A stretch of DNA of 64,000 nucleotides from assembly GCA_024998595.1 (NCBI GenBank), contig JACOEK010000001.1, positions 744,001 through 808,000 of the forward strand, read 5' to 3'. Position numbers and translations under genes: made by a program. A model generated the notes under the pieces. That model was not told the DNA's origin. It made no database searches and saw only the letters and a program-made list of their open reading frames with translations. This DNA is from Nitrospira sp. Lineage in GTDB: Bacteria; Nitrospirota; Nitrospiria; Nitrospirales; Nitrospiraceae. Positions 25,758 to 35,874 of the stretch are shown piece by piece. Each line of letters starts with the position of its first letter. The stretch's first letter is position 1.

Positions 25758-26465
25758 TTAAGCCGCAACGGCAGGATTACCGACTCGCAATTCGACCTTA
25801 TTTTTTTCGGCCCATTCGCTTGCGATCTCGTATGCTCGCTTGACCGTTGCTAAGTTCTTGGCCAGCAGCATTTCCTTCTTGGCGAACTTTTTCTTGATGG
25901 CTTCGTCTAACGAGGCCGTTCCGCCGGATGCGACAAATTTCTTTCCAAACCGTTCTTGCAAAGCGCCGTCGAGAGCTTCCATGGAGACGCATTTGGTAAT
26001 GCCCGCTACGGATCCGATCATCGACATGTTCGTGGAGAGCTCGGTTCCTGCAACTTCGATCGCGAGTTCCGTTCCTGCGATATAAAACAGGGATACGTTC
26101 AGATCTTTGAGCCGATTAATGTCTTCCTCTGAAAGAAGAGGTTGTGCGGAGTTGATGATAACGACTCCGCCTTCTTTGACGCCGGAATAGAAGGGCATCG
26201 TATAGCTTTTGCCCATCGTAATGACCTGAGGATGAAATACTTCGATGACATCCGGGAAAACCAGTTCTCCTCGATCGTAAATCCGCTCAATTCCGATCCG
26301 GCAATAACTTTCTGCCGGTGCCATACGTTTTTCGGCGCCAAAAAACGGGTTCGAAATGGAGAACTTCCCGTCCTTGTTTGCGGCCATGGCCATGACATGG
26401 GCTGCCGTCACGGCTCCTTGGCCACCTAATCCGGACATACGAATGTTGAGTCTTTTCTTGATCAT
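25758..26465 (-). CDS. 2-oxoacid:ferredoxin oxidoreductase gamma subunit
   Basis: The N-terminus IRMSGLGGQGAVTAAHVMAM is the gamma-domain signature of the pyruvate/2-oxoacid:ferredoxin oxidoreductase superfamily, and SYCRIGIERIYDRGELVFPD continues it. The 235-residue length is normal, with a helical C-terminal extension (DEAIKKKFAKKEMLLAKNLA). It works with the alpha, beta, delta and epsilon subunits encoded on either side and starts 18 bp after the beta gene. Confidence 0.9.
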   Translation of the reverse strand: MIKKRLNIRMSGLGGQGAVTAAHVMAMAANKDGKFSISNPFFGAEKRMAPAESYCRIGIERIYDRGELVFPDVIEVFHPQVITMGKSYTMPFYSGVKEGGVVIINSAQPLLSEEDINRLKDLNVSLFYIAGTELAIEVAGTELSTNMSMIGSVAGITKCVSMEALDGALQERFGKKFVASGGTASLDEAIKKKFAKKEMLLAKNLATVKRAYEIASEWAEKNKVELRVGNPAVAA

Positions 26466-26483
26466 GAACGACCTCCGGTTCCG

Positions 26484-27386
26484 TTAGGCTTTTCCAGCCA
26501 GCTGCTTGGCGGCAGCTTTGCGTTCCTTGTCCTTCGCGGCCAACTCTGCCAGAAACTGCTTTGCCGGCTCACTGACATACTCTTTGTAGGCAAATCGTTC
26601 GGTTGGCTTTTCGGAGTCACGCATTTCCTGAAGGCCTTCCATACTGTTTTTGCCGATTTCGAGAATGCAGGGTGTATAGAGCTGGATATACGTTGGGCCA
26701 ATTTCGCGCGCGATCAAAACAGAGTTCCGAATTACCTTTTCTACCAGTGACGGTTTGCTCACGGTGCAATTCACTACGTAATGACAACCAGACTCACGTG
26801 CAATTTCAGGTAGGCGGACCTTGTCAAACAGTTTGCCAACCGGAGCCATTTTCGCAACGAATCCTTTTTGCATCAAACCGCTTTCTTGGCCACCAGTATT
26901 TGCGTAGAGTTCGTTGTCAAAACAGATGGTGGTAAATTTCTCCTGGCGGAACCACGCCTGCAAGGTCATGTCCAGACCGATGTCCACTGTGGCGCCGTCG
27001 CCAGCAAGAACGACCACATCCTTCACGCGGTCCGGGAAACGCACGCTAAGTGCTCGCTTCAGACCGGACGCAATTGCATTCTGGTTGCCGAAGAGCGAGT
27101 GAATGTTGTGCACGGCCACCATGGGAAACACCAAGCTGGTGCAACCAGTAGAACCAACCATGACTGTATCTTCAGGATTAGGGAGGGAAGCCAGAATATA
27201 ACGGAATGCCATGGACTCAGGGCAGCCGGCGCACAAGGAATGCTGTTCAATCAGTTCCTTGGATGTCCCAATATCCTTCCAACCACGGTCCTCTTTGCCA
27301 TAGGTCGCACTTTGGACCAAATCCTGATAGTCCGATGGCATGATGTCATATAGATCCGGCGAAATTTTGATTCGCTCTTTGCTCAT
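26484..27386 (-). CDS. 2-oxoacid:ferredoxin oxidoreductase beta subunit (TPP-binding)
   Basis: This subunit binds thiamine diphosphate and an iron-sulphur cluster: CAGCPESMAFRYIL near the N-terminus and the TPP motif GDGATVDIGLDMTLQAWFR with FDNELYANTGGQ following. In the reductive TCA cycle such enzymes carboxylate acetyl-CoA to pyruvate or succinyl-CoA to 2-oxoglutarate; the substrate cannot be fixed from this sequence alone. It is 300 residues, usual for five-subunit enzymes, and is cotranscribed with the alpha gene upstream. Confidence 0.9.
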   Translation of the reverse strand: MSKERIKISPDLYDIMPSDYQDLVQSATYGKEDRGWKDIGTSKELIEQHSLCAGCPESMAFRYILASLPNPEDTVMVGSTGCTSLVFPMVAVHNIHSLFGNQNAIASGLKRALSVRFPDRVKDVVVLAGDGATVDIGLDMTLQAWFRQEKFTTICFDNELYANTGGQESGLMQKGFVAKMAPVGKLFDKVRLPEIARESGCHYVVNCTVSKPSLVEKVIRNSVLIAREIGPTYIQLYTPCILEIGKNSMEGLQEMRDSEKPTERFAYKEYVSEPAKQFLAELAAKDKERKAAAKQLAGKA

Positions 27387-27457
27387 GTATGCCTCCTCAA
27401 GGCTTATCTATCTCGAAATTGATGGCTCAAGTCACTGCCTAACTACAGGGGACAATA

Positions 27458-28669
27458 TCAGCTACCTCTGCCCGCTAGCGACTCAGAGCGCAGGCCGAGG
27501 GCTGTCTTAATCTCGGAGACGATAATTTCAGGTGGCATGGTCATGCCGCCACAAACATGCGGACCGGCATGTACACGTTCACTGTTTGGAATAGTGGCCT
27601 TAATTTCCTTTGCCAGCCATCCCGTGACATTAAACTCAGGCACAAAGATATGTTTTGCATTCTTCGTTGCTTCGCGAATCTCTTCTCCGGGCCAGGGGCG
27701 AAGCGATTTAACCTTGATTAGACCGCAGCGCACACCTTCGTCCTCCAAGAGGCGGATAGCTTCGCGCCCCTGTGACACAGCGGTACCGGAAGCGACAATG
27801 ACGACCTCTGCATCAGTGTTTTCAGTGTCGATTAGACCGTTGATCCACTTGATCGTGTGTTTGCGCGACCGCTCAATCGCTGCCCAAATTTCTTGTTGCC
27901 AAGAAGCATGAGTAGCATAGCTGATGTAGTTGCTCTTCATAATGAAGGGATCGCGCATCATGCGGACGGGCGGGCACTCCATGTCCATGCAAGGCACAGG
28001 AGAACGGTATGGATCATAGGGGGGAAGGCACATGTCAGCGGGTGTCAGATTGACGACGTCTTTGGTGTGGGTCACGAAGAAACCATCGCAACACAAGGCT
28101 AACGGCAAATGTACTTCCGGTTCTTCAGAGACCATGAAACCTTTGAGGATCCAATCAAAGAAGTCTTGGGCCGTCTCTGCATGCCAAACCAGCATGCCGG
28201 TGTTTAGGAGGTACGAAATTTCAATAGTATCCGGCTGAATCGACAGCGGCGAGTTGATACCGCGGCAGGTGACGATCATTTGAATAGGAAGGCGCGCACC
28301 AGCCCACATGGGAAAATTCTCCATGGCGCGCATTGTGCCAGGTCCGGCTGTCGTCGTGAAAACTCGCGCCCCTCCGAATGCCGCTCCGGCGCATTGCGAC
28401 ATGACGGCGAACTCGCTTTCTCCTCTGAAGTAATCACCGATATACCCTTCAGCAAATAACTCGCCGATAAGGGCCGCAGCTTCGCTCTGAGGGGTGATGG
28501 GATAGGCAATCATCACATCGCAGCTTGCCCGTCTCAAAGCTTCTTTAATGACCTCGCTGCCGGTATAGAAAGACGGATTGCGAGGAGCTTCATGCATCAT
28601 CTGCCATGCATCCGTGTAGGTCTGGCCCTTTTTATTCTGTGTCCCGATATGGGATTTTGTTTCCGCCAT
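27458..28669 (-). CDS. 2-oxoacid:ferredoxin oxidoreductase alpha subunit
   Basis: Features of the alpha subunit are YPITPQSEAAALIGELFAEG, the glutamate-containing stretch RGESEFAVMSQCAGAAFGGA and TTTAGPGTMRAMENFPMWAG. The C-terminal part (IVASGTAVSQGREAIRLLED; VKSLRPWPGEE) is the domain that contacts CoA. The protein is 403 residues. The 71-bp gap to the beta gene is longer than other gaps in the operon. RBS AAAGGAGG lies upstream of the ATG. Confidence 0.92.
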   Translation of the reverse strand: MAETKSHIGTQNKKGQTYTDAWQMMHEAPRNPSFYTGSEVIKEALRRASCDVMIAYPITPQSEAAALIGELFAEGYIGDYFRGESEFAVMSQCAGAAFGGARVFTTTAGPGTMRAMENFPMWAGARLPIQMIVTCRGINSPLSIQPDTIEISYLLNTGMLVWHAETAQDFFDWILKGFMVSEEPEVHLPLALCCDGFFVTHTKDVVNLTPADMCLPPYDPYRSPVPCMDMECPPVRMMRDPFIMKSNYISYATHASWQQEIWAAIERSRKHTIKWINGLIDTENTDAEVVIVASGTAVSQGREAIRLLEDEGVRCGLIKVKSLRPWPGEEIREATKNAKHIFVPEFNVTGWLAKEIKATIPNSERVHAGPHVCGGMTMPPEIIVSEIKTALGLRSESLAGRGS

Positions 28670-28711
28670 GGACTCGGCCTCCTTTCAATCGTTAGAAGTG
28701 CTCCAAACCAG

Positions 28712-29347
28712 CTAGTTGGAAGCGCTCGTCTTAGCTGATGTCAGCCGTGGTTTAACGGTGCCCTTCAGTTTGCGAATCCACTCACCCAGTTTCAGGATTT
28801 TTTCCACTGAGGCGTCCCTGAAGGAGAGCATGGCGTCTTCATGGCCTGCCTGGGCGCACATCGCGACGGTGTAGCATGACGTACCGCCGCGAATGATCTT
28901 AAGGGATAAATTTGCCTGGTGGCAGTGTACGCCGATGAACATGCAGCAGTCGATCTTGTTGTGCCAGATTGTGAGATTCGGATGGTTAGGATTAATTTCG
29001 ACTTCAGGATTGATTTTCGGGTATTTGGGGCGATAGTCCGGCATTGGAATCAGCATCGGCTTTTGTCCGGGCTGCACACATTCTTTCAAGGTTTCGTAGA
29101 GACTCCGGACGGCGGCAGCCTTCTTAGCTGCCTTTTCATTCCAGGCCCAGAGGACTAGAGGCCCTGGGAAAATGGTCGGCACCTGAGCCATGAGAAATTG
29201 GCGTGCGGCTTCTTCGTAGGCTTTTTCTTCCGGAACGATGACGCCGTTGATATGTGCCTCGCCTGGGTTAGGGAGATAAATCCCCATTGAGGCCGCGGCC
29301 GGTGGCAGGAAGTGTTCGGGGCCTGGTAACACGCGATACTGAGTCAT
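28712..29347 (-). CDS. 2-oxoacid:ferredoxin oxidoreductase epsilon-like subunit, first gene of the operon
   Basis: The sequence has no motif I can name, but a protein of this size fused into the same operon is found in the five-subunit enzymes of Hydrogenobacter and Nitrospira, where it is called the epsilon subunit. Visible elements are GPEHFLPPAAASMGIYLPNP and NHPNLTIWHNKIDCCMFIG with paired cysteines. The frame extends to 29377; ATG 29347 is chosen because GAGCAGG precedes it and MTQYRVLPGPEHF then opens the protein. A consensus promoter lies about 210 bp upstream. Confidence 0.75.
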   Translation of the reverse strand: MTQYRVLPGPEHFLPPAAASMGIYLPNPGEAHINGVIVPEEKAYEEAARQFLMAQVPTIFPGPLVLWAWNEKAAKKAAAVRSLYETLKECVQPGQKPMLIPMPDYRPKYPKINPEVEINPNHPNLTIWHNKIDCCMFIGVHCHQANLSLKIIRGGTSCYTVAMCAQAGHEDAMLSFRDASVEKILKLGEWIRKLKGTVKPRLTSAKTSASN

Positions 29348-29556
29348 TCGAACCTGCTCTCTTTTTGGGGTTAACAAACTTGGAGAAGGGACACCCTCGG
29401 TTAAAGCGTGGGGTCAAGTCACTTTATGCTTTTTCGATCTTTTTCTGCAACACAGCAGAAGGCCCACAAGGGGGAAATTTAGGGCCAGCGCGTAAGAAGG
29501 CGCTTAGGCCTTTTGAACTACAAGGCTCCCACCTTCACAGACAGCGCTAAGTGCGC

Positions 29557-29586
29557 ATTATAGGTGGCAATCTTTTTAGTTGTCAA
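29557..29586 (-). promoter_or_regulatory. consensus sigma-70 promoter of the oxidoreductase operon
   Basis: On the minus strand TTGACA (29586-29581) and TATAAT (29562-29557) are both perfect and 18 bp apart. Initiation near 29550 gives a leader of about 200 nt before the epsilon-like gene. The 334-bp stretch 29348-29681 otherwise contains no gene. Confidence 0.8.
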
Positions 29587-29681
29587 TGTGACAACGCCCA
29601 AGCTGGCTCTCGGCTTCGGGGCGTAATGAATAGCGACAACTAGCAGAGTGCGGGAATTATTTTTGACTGCCCAGGGATTTG

Positions 29682-29969
29682 TTATGCGGGAGATGATTCG
29701 CTAGGGAGTACCTGCTTGAAAGGATGGACCTCTACCCGTTCGAATACTCCGTGAACCGTGTAAGGGTCATCTTGCGCGATCTGATTCGCTTCTTCGATAG
29801 AGGTCGCCTCAATTACAATCAGACTGCCAGCCAAGTCTGTGAACGGGCCAGCAAGAAGGACTCGTCCCTGGCGGTCCAGAGGTTCCAGATTGGCTAGGTG
29901 CGCAGCTCGGTGGATTTTGCGCCTTGCCTGCCCCTCGGGCCCATCAAAGCCGAGAATAACGAATTTCAT
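29682..29969 (-). CDS. YciI-like dimeric alpha-beta barrel protein
   Basis: The 95-residue protein follows the YciI pattern: RKIHRAAHLANLEPLDRQGR with the His-Asp region near the N-terminal third, LLAGPFTDLAGSLIVIEATS, and ANQIAQDDPYTVHGVFERVE. YciI proteins are small stand-alone enzymes or enzyme-like domains of uncertain activity. It follows the DUF2203 gene by 11 bp on the same strand. Confidence 0.82.
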   Translation of the reverse strand: MKFVILGFDGPEGQARRKIHRAAHLANLEPLDRQGRVLLAGPFTDLAGSLIVIEATSIEEANQIAQDDPYTVHGVFERVEVHPFKQVLPSESSPA

Positions 29970-29980
29970 GGGGATTCCTG

Positions 29981-30394
29981 CTATAGGGTAAGTCCATCTA
30001 GGGGATGGCGATCCTTATATCCGCACGATAGTTCGTGCCACCATTGAATTTCTTCTTCGCCAAATTTCCAGCATAAGTATACGATTCGGCCTTCGAGTTT
30101 ACAGGGAAAGTCACAGAGCCCCAGGTCAACATCCTTGATGACCACACCCAGTTCGTGGATTGCCTGTAAGCTGCCGCTGATTTCATGCAAGGCTCGAATA
30201 TAAAGTGCGCCGACCGGGCTCCCGCCTCCCCACGCGGCTTTTGAGCTGGCTTTGCTCACCTCATCTTTTGTACTCGCAATAACGGATTTGGCCCGCCGTA
30301 TGGTGGCAAACCGTTGATTGAGCTGAGGAAGCAGTTCGTTGGCTTCGGCCAGCGTGAAAATGCGATCTGGAGTATCGTGATCTGATTTTGCCAC
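29981..30394 (-). CDS. DUF2203 family protein
   Basis: The protein matches DUF2203: FTLAEANELLPQLNQRF near the N-terminus, then GVVIKDVDLGLCDFPCKLEG and LCWKFGEEEIQWWHE. Its function is unknown. It is the first gene of a two-gene unit with the YciI-like gene, divergent from rho. Confidence 0.85.
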   Translation of the reverse strand: MAKSDHDTPDRIFTLAEANELLPQLNQRFATIRRAKSVIASTKDEVSKASSKAAWGGGSPVGALYIRALHEISGSLQAIHELGVVIKDVDLGLCDFPCKLEGRIVYLCWKFGEEEIQWWHELSCGYKDRHPLDGLTL

Positions 30395-30580
30395 AAAGAA
30401 TTCCTCTCGCGATCTTTAGCATAACGGTCGTTGGGCTGCAACCAAAGCCCGTATGACCACCTCCTGTGCGACATCACTGTGAAAGCGACGCTGACTAATC
30501 TTGAGTGAGCCAAAGCAATAATTGAGCTAGTCGATGGAGAGAGAGGAGATGTGTTTCGCGGGGTTTAGGGGTTTAATTTG

Positions 30581-30609
30581 TTGACAACGAGAAGGCTGGA
30601 CGCTAGAAT
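30581..30609 (+). promoter_or_regulatory. sigma-70 promoter of rho
   Basis: TTGACA at 30581-30586 and TAGAAT at 30604-30609 are separated by the optimal 17 bp. Initiation near 30616 gives a leader of about 285 nt before the rho start codon. Confidence 0.75.
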
Positions 30610-30615
30610 CAGCTC

Positions 30616-30899
30616 AACTTCGCGATTCTAAAAAAACAGCATTACCTTCTGTGCATCAGCTTCCGAGCCCTTTCCAATCGTAAAAATCCCAGGGTAGTTG
30701 AACGTCGAGTGTGCAACAGCGGGTCAGTTTCATTTCTTCAAATTTTCAATCAACGACGCCTTCATCTAGAGCGCTCCTGCCATAAACAGCCAACAGGTTG
30801 ATATCCAGACAAATCACCTCCGTCAATTCGTTCATGAGTACTAAATCGTTTTTCTCATTTTGGGGAGCTATCGGGTTGAGAGCCTGATAGGGAAGAGGT
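30616..30899 (+). promoter_or_regulatory. long, C-over-G-biased rho leader, candidate autoregulation site
   Basis: The leader contains stretches poor in G and rich in C, A and T (for example 30725-30765 and 30785-30840, reading like TTTCATTTCTTCAAATTTTC and ATCACCTCCGTCAATTCG), the composition of Rho-utilisation sites. No short peptide or known riboswitch was recognised. E. coli rho is autoregulated through such a leader; here the idea is inference. Confidence 0.35.
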
Positions 30900-32171
30900 A
30901 TGACACAGGTTAAAGGCGAAGTTATGCATCTCGCGGAACTCAAACAGAAGTCGATTGCCGATCTGAATGAGGTGGCGCGGGATTTAAAGATCGAGGGTGC
31001 GGCAAACCTTCGGAAGCAAGAGCTCATTTTTGCCATCCTCCAGGCGCAGACTGAGAAAAACGGCGTTGTGTTTGGCGAAGGCGTGTTGGAGACCTTGCCG
31101 GATGGTTTCGGCTTCCTCCGTGCGCCTGACTCCAATTATCTCCCGGGACCTGACGATATTTATATCTCTCCCTCACAGATTCGCCGATTTAATCTCAGGA
31201 CGGGCGATATTGTGTCGGGCCAGATTCGTCCACCGAAAGAGAGCGAGCGCTATTTCGCTCTACTCAAAGTGGAAAAGGTCAATTATGAGGATCCGGAAGT
31301 TGCACGCGACAAGATCCTATTCGACAATCTCACCCCGCTCTATCCTGAAGAACGTTTAAATCTGGAGTTTGACCGGGAAGAATATTGCACGCGTGTCATG
31401 GATCTTACGACGCCCATTGGTAAGGGCCAGCGCGGCTTGATTGTGGCTGCTCCGCGAACCGGAAAAACCATGCTGCTGCAGGCAATCGCCCGAGCCATTC
31501 TTAAGAATCACAAGGAAGTCACGCTCATCGTTCTGTTGATCGATGAGCGTCCGGAAGAAGTTACCGATTGGCAGCGGCAAGTGAAAGCCGAAGTGATCAG
31601 TTCCACGTTCGACGAACCGGCGCAGCGCCATGCTCAGGTTGCGGAAATGGTACTGGAAAAGGCAAAGCGGTTGGTGGAGCATAAAAAAGATGTGGTCATT
31701 CTCCTCGATAGCATCACTCGCTTGGCCAGAGCCTACAACACGATTGCTCCTCCGAGCGGGAAGGTTCTCTCGGGCGGGTTGGATTCGAACGCGTTGCAGC
31801 GTCCAAAACGATTCTTCGGCGCTGCCAGAAACATTGAAAATGGCGGGAGTTTGACGATCATGGCGACTGCGCTGATCGATACCGGTAGCCGCATGGACGA
31901 TGTGATCTTCGAAGAATTCAAGGGAACTGGTAACATGGAAGTGCATTTGGATCGGCGGTTGGCCGACAAGCGTCTCTTCCCGGCGATCGACATCAGCCAG
32001 TCCGGCACACGCAAGGAAGAGCTGCTGGTCGATCGTGACCGCTTAAACAAGATGTGGATTCTGCGCAAGGTCTTGAGCCCGCTAGGCACCATGGAAGCCA
32101 TGGAGTTCTTGATGGACAAGATCGGTGGGACCAAAACCAATCAGGAATTCTTGCAATCCATGAATCGGTAG
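30900..32171 (+). CDS. rho: transcription termination factor Rho
   Basis: The protein has the N-terminal Rho domain ([20 protein letters not shown]), the cold-shock-like RNA-binding fold with [20 protein letters not shown], a P-loop [11 protein letters not shown], and the Q- and R-loop regions ([31 protein letters not shown]). It is the hexameric ATP-dependent RNA translocase that ends transcripts. ATG 30900 is preceded by GGAAGAGGT; a second Met at 30924 is a less likely start. The 423-residue length is usual. Confidence 0.98.
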   Translation: MTQVKGEVMHLAELKQKSIADLNEVARDLKIEGAANLRKQELIFAILQAQTEKNGVVFGEGVLETLPDGFGFLRAPDSNYLPGPDDIYISPSQIRRFNLRTGDIVSGQIRPPKESERYFALLKVEKVNYEDPEVARDKILFDNLTPLYPEERLNLEFDREEYCTRVMDLTTPIGKGQRGLIVAAPRTGKTMLLQAIARAILKNHKEVTLIVLLIDERPEEVTDWQRQVKAEVISSTFDEPAQRHAQVAEMVLEKAKRLVEHKKDVVILLDSITRLARAYNTIAPPSGKVLSGGLDSNALQRPKRFFGAARNIENGGSLTIMATALIDTGSRMDDVIFEEFKGTGNMEVHLDRRLADKRLFPAIDISQSGTRKEELLVDRDRLNKMWILRKVLSPLGTMEAMEFLMDKIGGTKTNQEFLQSMNR

Positions 32172-32265
32172 GCTCCCGCTTGCCAGTGCGTGCCACTCCA
32201 GTGTAAAGTCGGGCACCCTGGCGAGCAGGACGAGTCAACGAATCAAGGGCAGTAGAGGAGCAGGT

Positions 32266-32472
32266 ATGCAAAAGGGAATTCATCCAGTTTACCGTGAAGC
32301 GACTGTGCATTGTGCCTGCGGAAATACGTTTAAGACACGATCCACTATCGGTGACATCAAGGTCGACATTTGTGCTGGATGCCATCCGTTTTTTACGGGA
32401 ACCCAGAAGATCGTCGATACAGAAGGGCGTGTCGAACGGTTTAAAAAGAAGTACGCCAAAAAAGAAAAGTAG
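32266..32472 (+). CDS. rpmE: 50S ribosomal protein L31 (zinc-binding form)
   Basis: The 68-residue protein is L31, with MQKGIHPVY at the N-terminus and the four zinc ligands Cys16, Cys18, Cys36 and Cys39 ([15 protein letters not shown]). RBS AGGAGCAGGT lies just upstream. It lies between rho and prfA, as in many bacteria, and is followed by its own terminator. Confidence 0.97.
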   Translation: MQKGIHPVYREATVHCACGNTFKTRSTIGDIKVDICAGCHPFFTGTQKIVDTEGRVERFKKKYAKKEK

Positions 32473-32492
32473 GCCTCAGTCAGGACATCATG

Positions 32493-32532
32493 GAGACCCT
32501 GCTTCCTTTTGGGGCAGGGTCTCTTGTTTTTT
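32493..32532 (+). terminator. intrinsic terminator after rpmE
   Basis: GAGACCCTGC (32493-32502) and GCAGGGTCTC (32514-32523) form a perfect 10-bp stem with an 11-nt loop, followed by TTGTTTTTT. It lies upstream of prfA, so prfA must have its own promoter or depend on read-through. Confidence 0.85.
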
Positions 32533-32565
32533 GGGCTTAACGGGCTATGCCGGAATGGGCGAGAT

Positions 32566-33648
32566 ATGGAAGACGGGCTGATCAAAAAATGGGAAGGGAT
32601 GGCTGCGCGCTACCAGGAACTGACGAACCAGCTCATGGATCCGACGGTTCTCAATCAGCCGGGTATGATTCATAAGCTCAACAAAGAGCGCACGGAGTTA
32701 GAGGAGCCCGCTCAGCAGTTTGCCGCCTATGCCCAAGCCCAGAAGCAACTCGGCGAAGTGACGGCTATGCTGCAGGATTCCTCTACCGGCGTGGATATGA
32801 AGCAGCTCTTTGCGGAAGAAAGCCAGCATTTGAACCAACAGCTGTTGGAAATCGAAGTTCGAGCCAAAGACTTTCTTACTCCGAAGGATCCCCGAGATGA
32901 GAAGAACGTGTTCCTCGAAATCCGGGCTGGAACGGGAGGGGATGAGGCGGCCCTGTTTGCGGGAGATCTCTTCCGCATGTATCTCAAGTATGCGGAACGA
33001 AACCGCTTACGCCTGGAGGTGGTTGATGCCTCCGAGACGGGAATCGGGGGCTATCGTGAAGTGATTGCCCTGCTGGAGGGAAAGGGCGCCTACGGTCGTT
33101 TGCGTTATGAAAGCGGAGTGCACCGCGTGCAGCGCGTTCCAACTACCGAAGCCAGTGGAAGAATCCACACCTCTACGGTTACGGTGGCGGTCATGCCAGA
33201 AGTGGACGAAGTGGATGTCCACATCGATCCCAAAGATTTGCGTATCGATACATTTTGCTCCTCCGGAGCCGGCGGACAGAGTGTCAATACGACGTATTCG
33301 GCCGTCCGCATCACGCACATTCCGACAGGAGTTGTCGTCAGCTGTCAGGATGAGCGGTCACAGCTCAAAAATCGAGCCAAAGCCATGCGAACCTTGCGCG
33401 CGCGTATCGTTGACGCTGAGCGGGAAAAGCAAGAGGCGGCTATTGCACAAGACCGTAAGTCGCAGGTTGGGACCGGCGACCGGAGCGAGAAAATTCGTAC
33501 GTACAACTTCCCGCAAAACCGTGTCACCGATCACCGCATTGGGTTGACCGTCCACAAACTTGATCAGGTGCTGACGGGTGATCTGGAGGAAATCGTTCAG
33601 GCATTGCGGGCGCATTACGAACACCTGGCCAGTCTGGAAACAAAATGA
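32566..33648 (+). CDS. prfA: peptide chain release factor 1
   Basis: The protein has the class I release-factor GGQ motif in [20 protein letters not shown] and the typical N-terminal coiled coil. [20 protein letters not shown] belongs to the family. With start ATG 32566 the length is 360 residues, exactly the usual RF1 size; the frame runs further up only through the terminator hairpin. RF1 reads UAA and UAG. The next gene, prmC, methylates its GGQ glutamine, and the two overlap by 4 bp. Confidence 0.96.
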   Translation: MEDGLIKKWEGMAARYQELTNQLMDPTVLNQPGMIHKLNKERTELEEPAQQFAAYAQAQKQLGEVTAMLQDSSTGVDMKQLFAEESQHLNQQLLEIEVRAKDFLTPKDPRDEKNVFLEIRAGTGGDEAALFAGDLFRMYLKYAERNRLRLEVVDASETGIGGYREVIALLEGKGAYGRLRYESGVHRVQRVPTTEASGRIHTSTVTVAVMPEVDEVDVHIDPKDLRIDTFCSSGAGGQSVNTTYSAVRITHIPTGVVVSCQDERSQLKNRAKAMRTLRARIVDAEREKQEAAIAQDRKSQVGTGDRSEKIRTYNFPQNRVTDHRIGLTVHKLDQVLTGDLEEIVQALRAHYEHLASLETK

Positions 33649-34544
33649 CTCAGCGGCAGGTCGCCAGCGTCGCCTCTCCTGCAGAGAGTCTCGGTGCACT
33701 ACTGGGGGAGTCCGGAGGTCGCCTGGCTGCAGCTGGCATCGACCAGCCTGCTTTGGAAGCCGCCTGGTTGGTGGAATATGTGTTGAGCCTGTCTCCGCTC
33801 ATGCAGCGAGTCGACGCAGAACGACGGATCACGGCTGCAGACTGCGAGCGTGTGCGAGCGCTGGTCGCACGACGAGCCAATCGTGAACCGCTGCAATATG
33901 TGCTAGGTACGCAAGAGTTTTACGGACGGGATTTTTGCGTCACGCCGTCGGTTCTCATTCCCCGCCAGGAGAGTGCGTTGTTGGTAGATGAGGCGGTTCG
34001 ACGGTGCGCGCACACTCCTTCTGCGACGGTCGTGGATGTGGGGACCGGGTCAGGGTGTTTGGCGGTGTCCGTGGCCCTGGCTCTGCCGGAAGCGCGTGTA
34101 TTGGCGATCGATGCCTCGGCTGATGCGCTAGTGCAAGCGCGAGGCAACATGGTGCAACACGGGCTCAATGCACGAATCGCATGTTTTCAGGGAGACCTGC
34201 TGGCTGCGATCGCCGAGATGGGTTTAGCTGATCAGGTGGACGTGATTCTCTCCAATCCTCCCTATATCGCGGACGGGGATATCGCCACCCTCCAACCGGA
34301 GGTGAAGAATTTTGAGCCGCGATTGGCCTTAGCGGGAGGTCCTGATGGAATGGACGTGCATCGCCGACTGATCGAGCAGGCTCCTGCGTATTTGAAGCCC
34401 GGGGGCGTCCTCCTCATGGAAGTGGGGTTTGGCCAAGCGGCTGCTGTCTGTCGGGAGGCTGAGAGAAGTGGGCAATTCCACACCTATGCGGTGTTGCAGG
34501 ATGAGGGAGGAATTGACCGTGTCGTATGTCTCGAAAAGAAGTGA
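33645..34544 (+). CDS. prmC: release factor glutamine methyltransferase
   Basis: The protein has the SAM-binding [19 protein letters not shown] and the catalytic motif NPPY in [11 protein letters not shown], which recognises the glutamine side chain of the release-factor [23 protein letters not shown] is also typical. Its ATG overlaps the prfA stop (ATGA), and pairing with prfA is a conserved arrangement. Confidence 0.96.
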   Translation: MTQRQVASVASPAESLGALLGESGGRLAAAGIDQPALEAAWLVEYVLSLSPLMQRVDAERRITAADCERVRALVARRANREPLQYVLGTQEFYGRDFCVTPSVLIPRQESALLVDEAVRRCAHTPSATVVDVGTGSGCLAVSVALALPEARVLAIDASADALVQARGNMVQHGLNARIACFQGDLLAAIAEMGLADQVDVILSNPPYIADGDIATLQPEVKNFEPRLALAGGPDGMDVHRRLIEQAPAYLKPGGVLLMEVGFGQAAAVCREAERSGQFHTYAVLQDEGGIDRVVCLEKK

Positions 34545-34617
34545 GGTCTCTCAGGGGGCCGCATGTCGGTAACATTTCTAGTCAACTGGTAATGCATCGA
34601 TCGATGCGCTGAAACTG

Positions 34618-35874
34618 ATGGATCAAATTCTTATTCAGGGTGGACGTCGACTTCAAGGCGAAGTCCGCACAAGCGGGGCGAAAAACGCCGCGTTGCCGAT
34701 CCTTGCCTCCACGATTCTCGGCGGGGGTGAATGTGTCCTCTCGAATATGCCGCAAGTGGTCGATGTGCTGACCATGGGAAAACTGCTGCGGATGCTGGGC
34801 ATTGCGGTTACCCAGGAGGGTGAGCATACCGTTGTGCAGGCCCAGGCAATTGCTTCAACGGAAGCGCCGTATGACCTGGTCCGCACCATGCGGGCATCGG
34901 TGCTGGTGTTGGGTCCGCTGGTGGCTCGATTGGGAGAGGCAAAGGTTTCGCTTCCCGGAGGATGCGCAATCGGATCTCGGCCGGTGAACTTTCACCTTGC
35001 CGGTCTGGAAAAAATGGGCGCCACTGTCGAAATTGAACATGGCTACATCAAGGCGACCGCGCGTCGCTTGCGGGGCAGCCGCATTTATTTTGATACGCCC
35101 AGTGTCACCGGCACCGAAAATCTCATGATGGCTGCCGTACTCGCAGAAGGCACCACGGTACTGGAAAACGCGGCAAAAGAACCTGAAATCACCGACCTGG
35201 CCGCGTTCCTCGTCAAGCGCGGTGCGCGCATCTTCGGTGCGGGAACGGACATGATTACCATTGAAGGCGTGACGGAATTGCACGGCGCGGACCATGAAGT
35301 CATTCCCGACCGCATTGAGGCCGGGACGTATCTTGTGGCCGGAGCCATTACCGGCGGTGAGGTGGTGGTCGACCGTTGTCGTCCGGAGCACATGGAACCG
35401 CTATTGATGAAGCTGCGGGAAAGCGGTGCGGACCTGCATGAAGAGAAGGAACGCGTGTGTCTCAAGGTGCTCGGGCGATTGAAAGGGACGAATGTCCGAA
35501 CCAGCCCGCATCCCGGATTTCCCACCGATATGCAGGCGCAGTTTGTGGCGCTGATGACAGTGGCCGAAGGGACCAGCGTAGTCACGGAAACCATTTTCGA
35601 GAGCCGCTTCATGCACGTGGAAGAATTGCGTCGCATGGGGGCGGATATTCGTGTCGAGGGCAATCGGGTGGTGATTACAGGCAAGGAACGATTGACGGGC
35701 GCTCCGGTGATGGCTTCGGATCTGCGAGCTAGCGCGGGGCTCATCGTGGCCGGGCTCGCGGCAGAAGGCACCACGGAGGTGTCGCGCGTGTACCACCTCG
35801 ATCGAGGCTATGAACGGCTGGAAGAGAAGTTTCGGGCCTTGGGGGCCAGCATCGAGCGGAGAAAGGGAAAGTGA
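34618..35874 (+). CDS. murA: UDP-N-acetylglucosamine 1-carboxyvinyltransferase
   Basis: MurA catalyses the first committed step of peptidoglycan synthesis. The sequence shows [16 protein letters not shown], the active-site Cys116 in [16 protein letters not shown], and the C-terminal [20 protein letters not shown]. Cys at this position is the target of fosfomycin in sensitive enzymes. It is 418 residues, usual for the family. Its stop overlaps the hisG start by 4 bp, so the histidine genes are coupled to it. Confidence 0.97.
   Translation: MDQILIQGGRRLQGEVRTSGAKNAALPILASTILGGGECVLSNMPQVVDVLTMGKLLRMLGIAVTQEGEHTVVQAQAIASTEAPYDLVRTMRASVLVLGPLVARLGEAKVSLPGGCAIGSRPVNFHLAGLEKMGATVEIEHGYIKATARRLRGSRIYFDTPSVTGTENLMMAAVLAEGTTVLENAAKEPEITDLAAFLVKRGARIFGAGTDMITIEGVTELHGADHEVIPDRIEAGTYLVAGAITGGEVVVDRCRPEHMEPLLMKLRESGADLHEEKERVCLKVLGRLKGTNVRTSPHPGFPTDMQAQFVALMTVAEGTSVVTETIFESRFMHVEELRRMGADIRVEGNRVVITGKERLTGAPVMASDLRASAGLIVAGLAAEGTTEVSRVYHLDRGYERLEEKFRALGASIERRKGK

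Noticed and set aside
32177-32227. Hairpin GCTTGCCAG/CTGGCGAGC between rho and rpmE
   Set aside because: The stem is good but no T-tract follows, so it is not called a terminator; it may be an RNA processing site.
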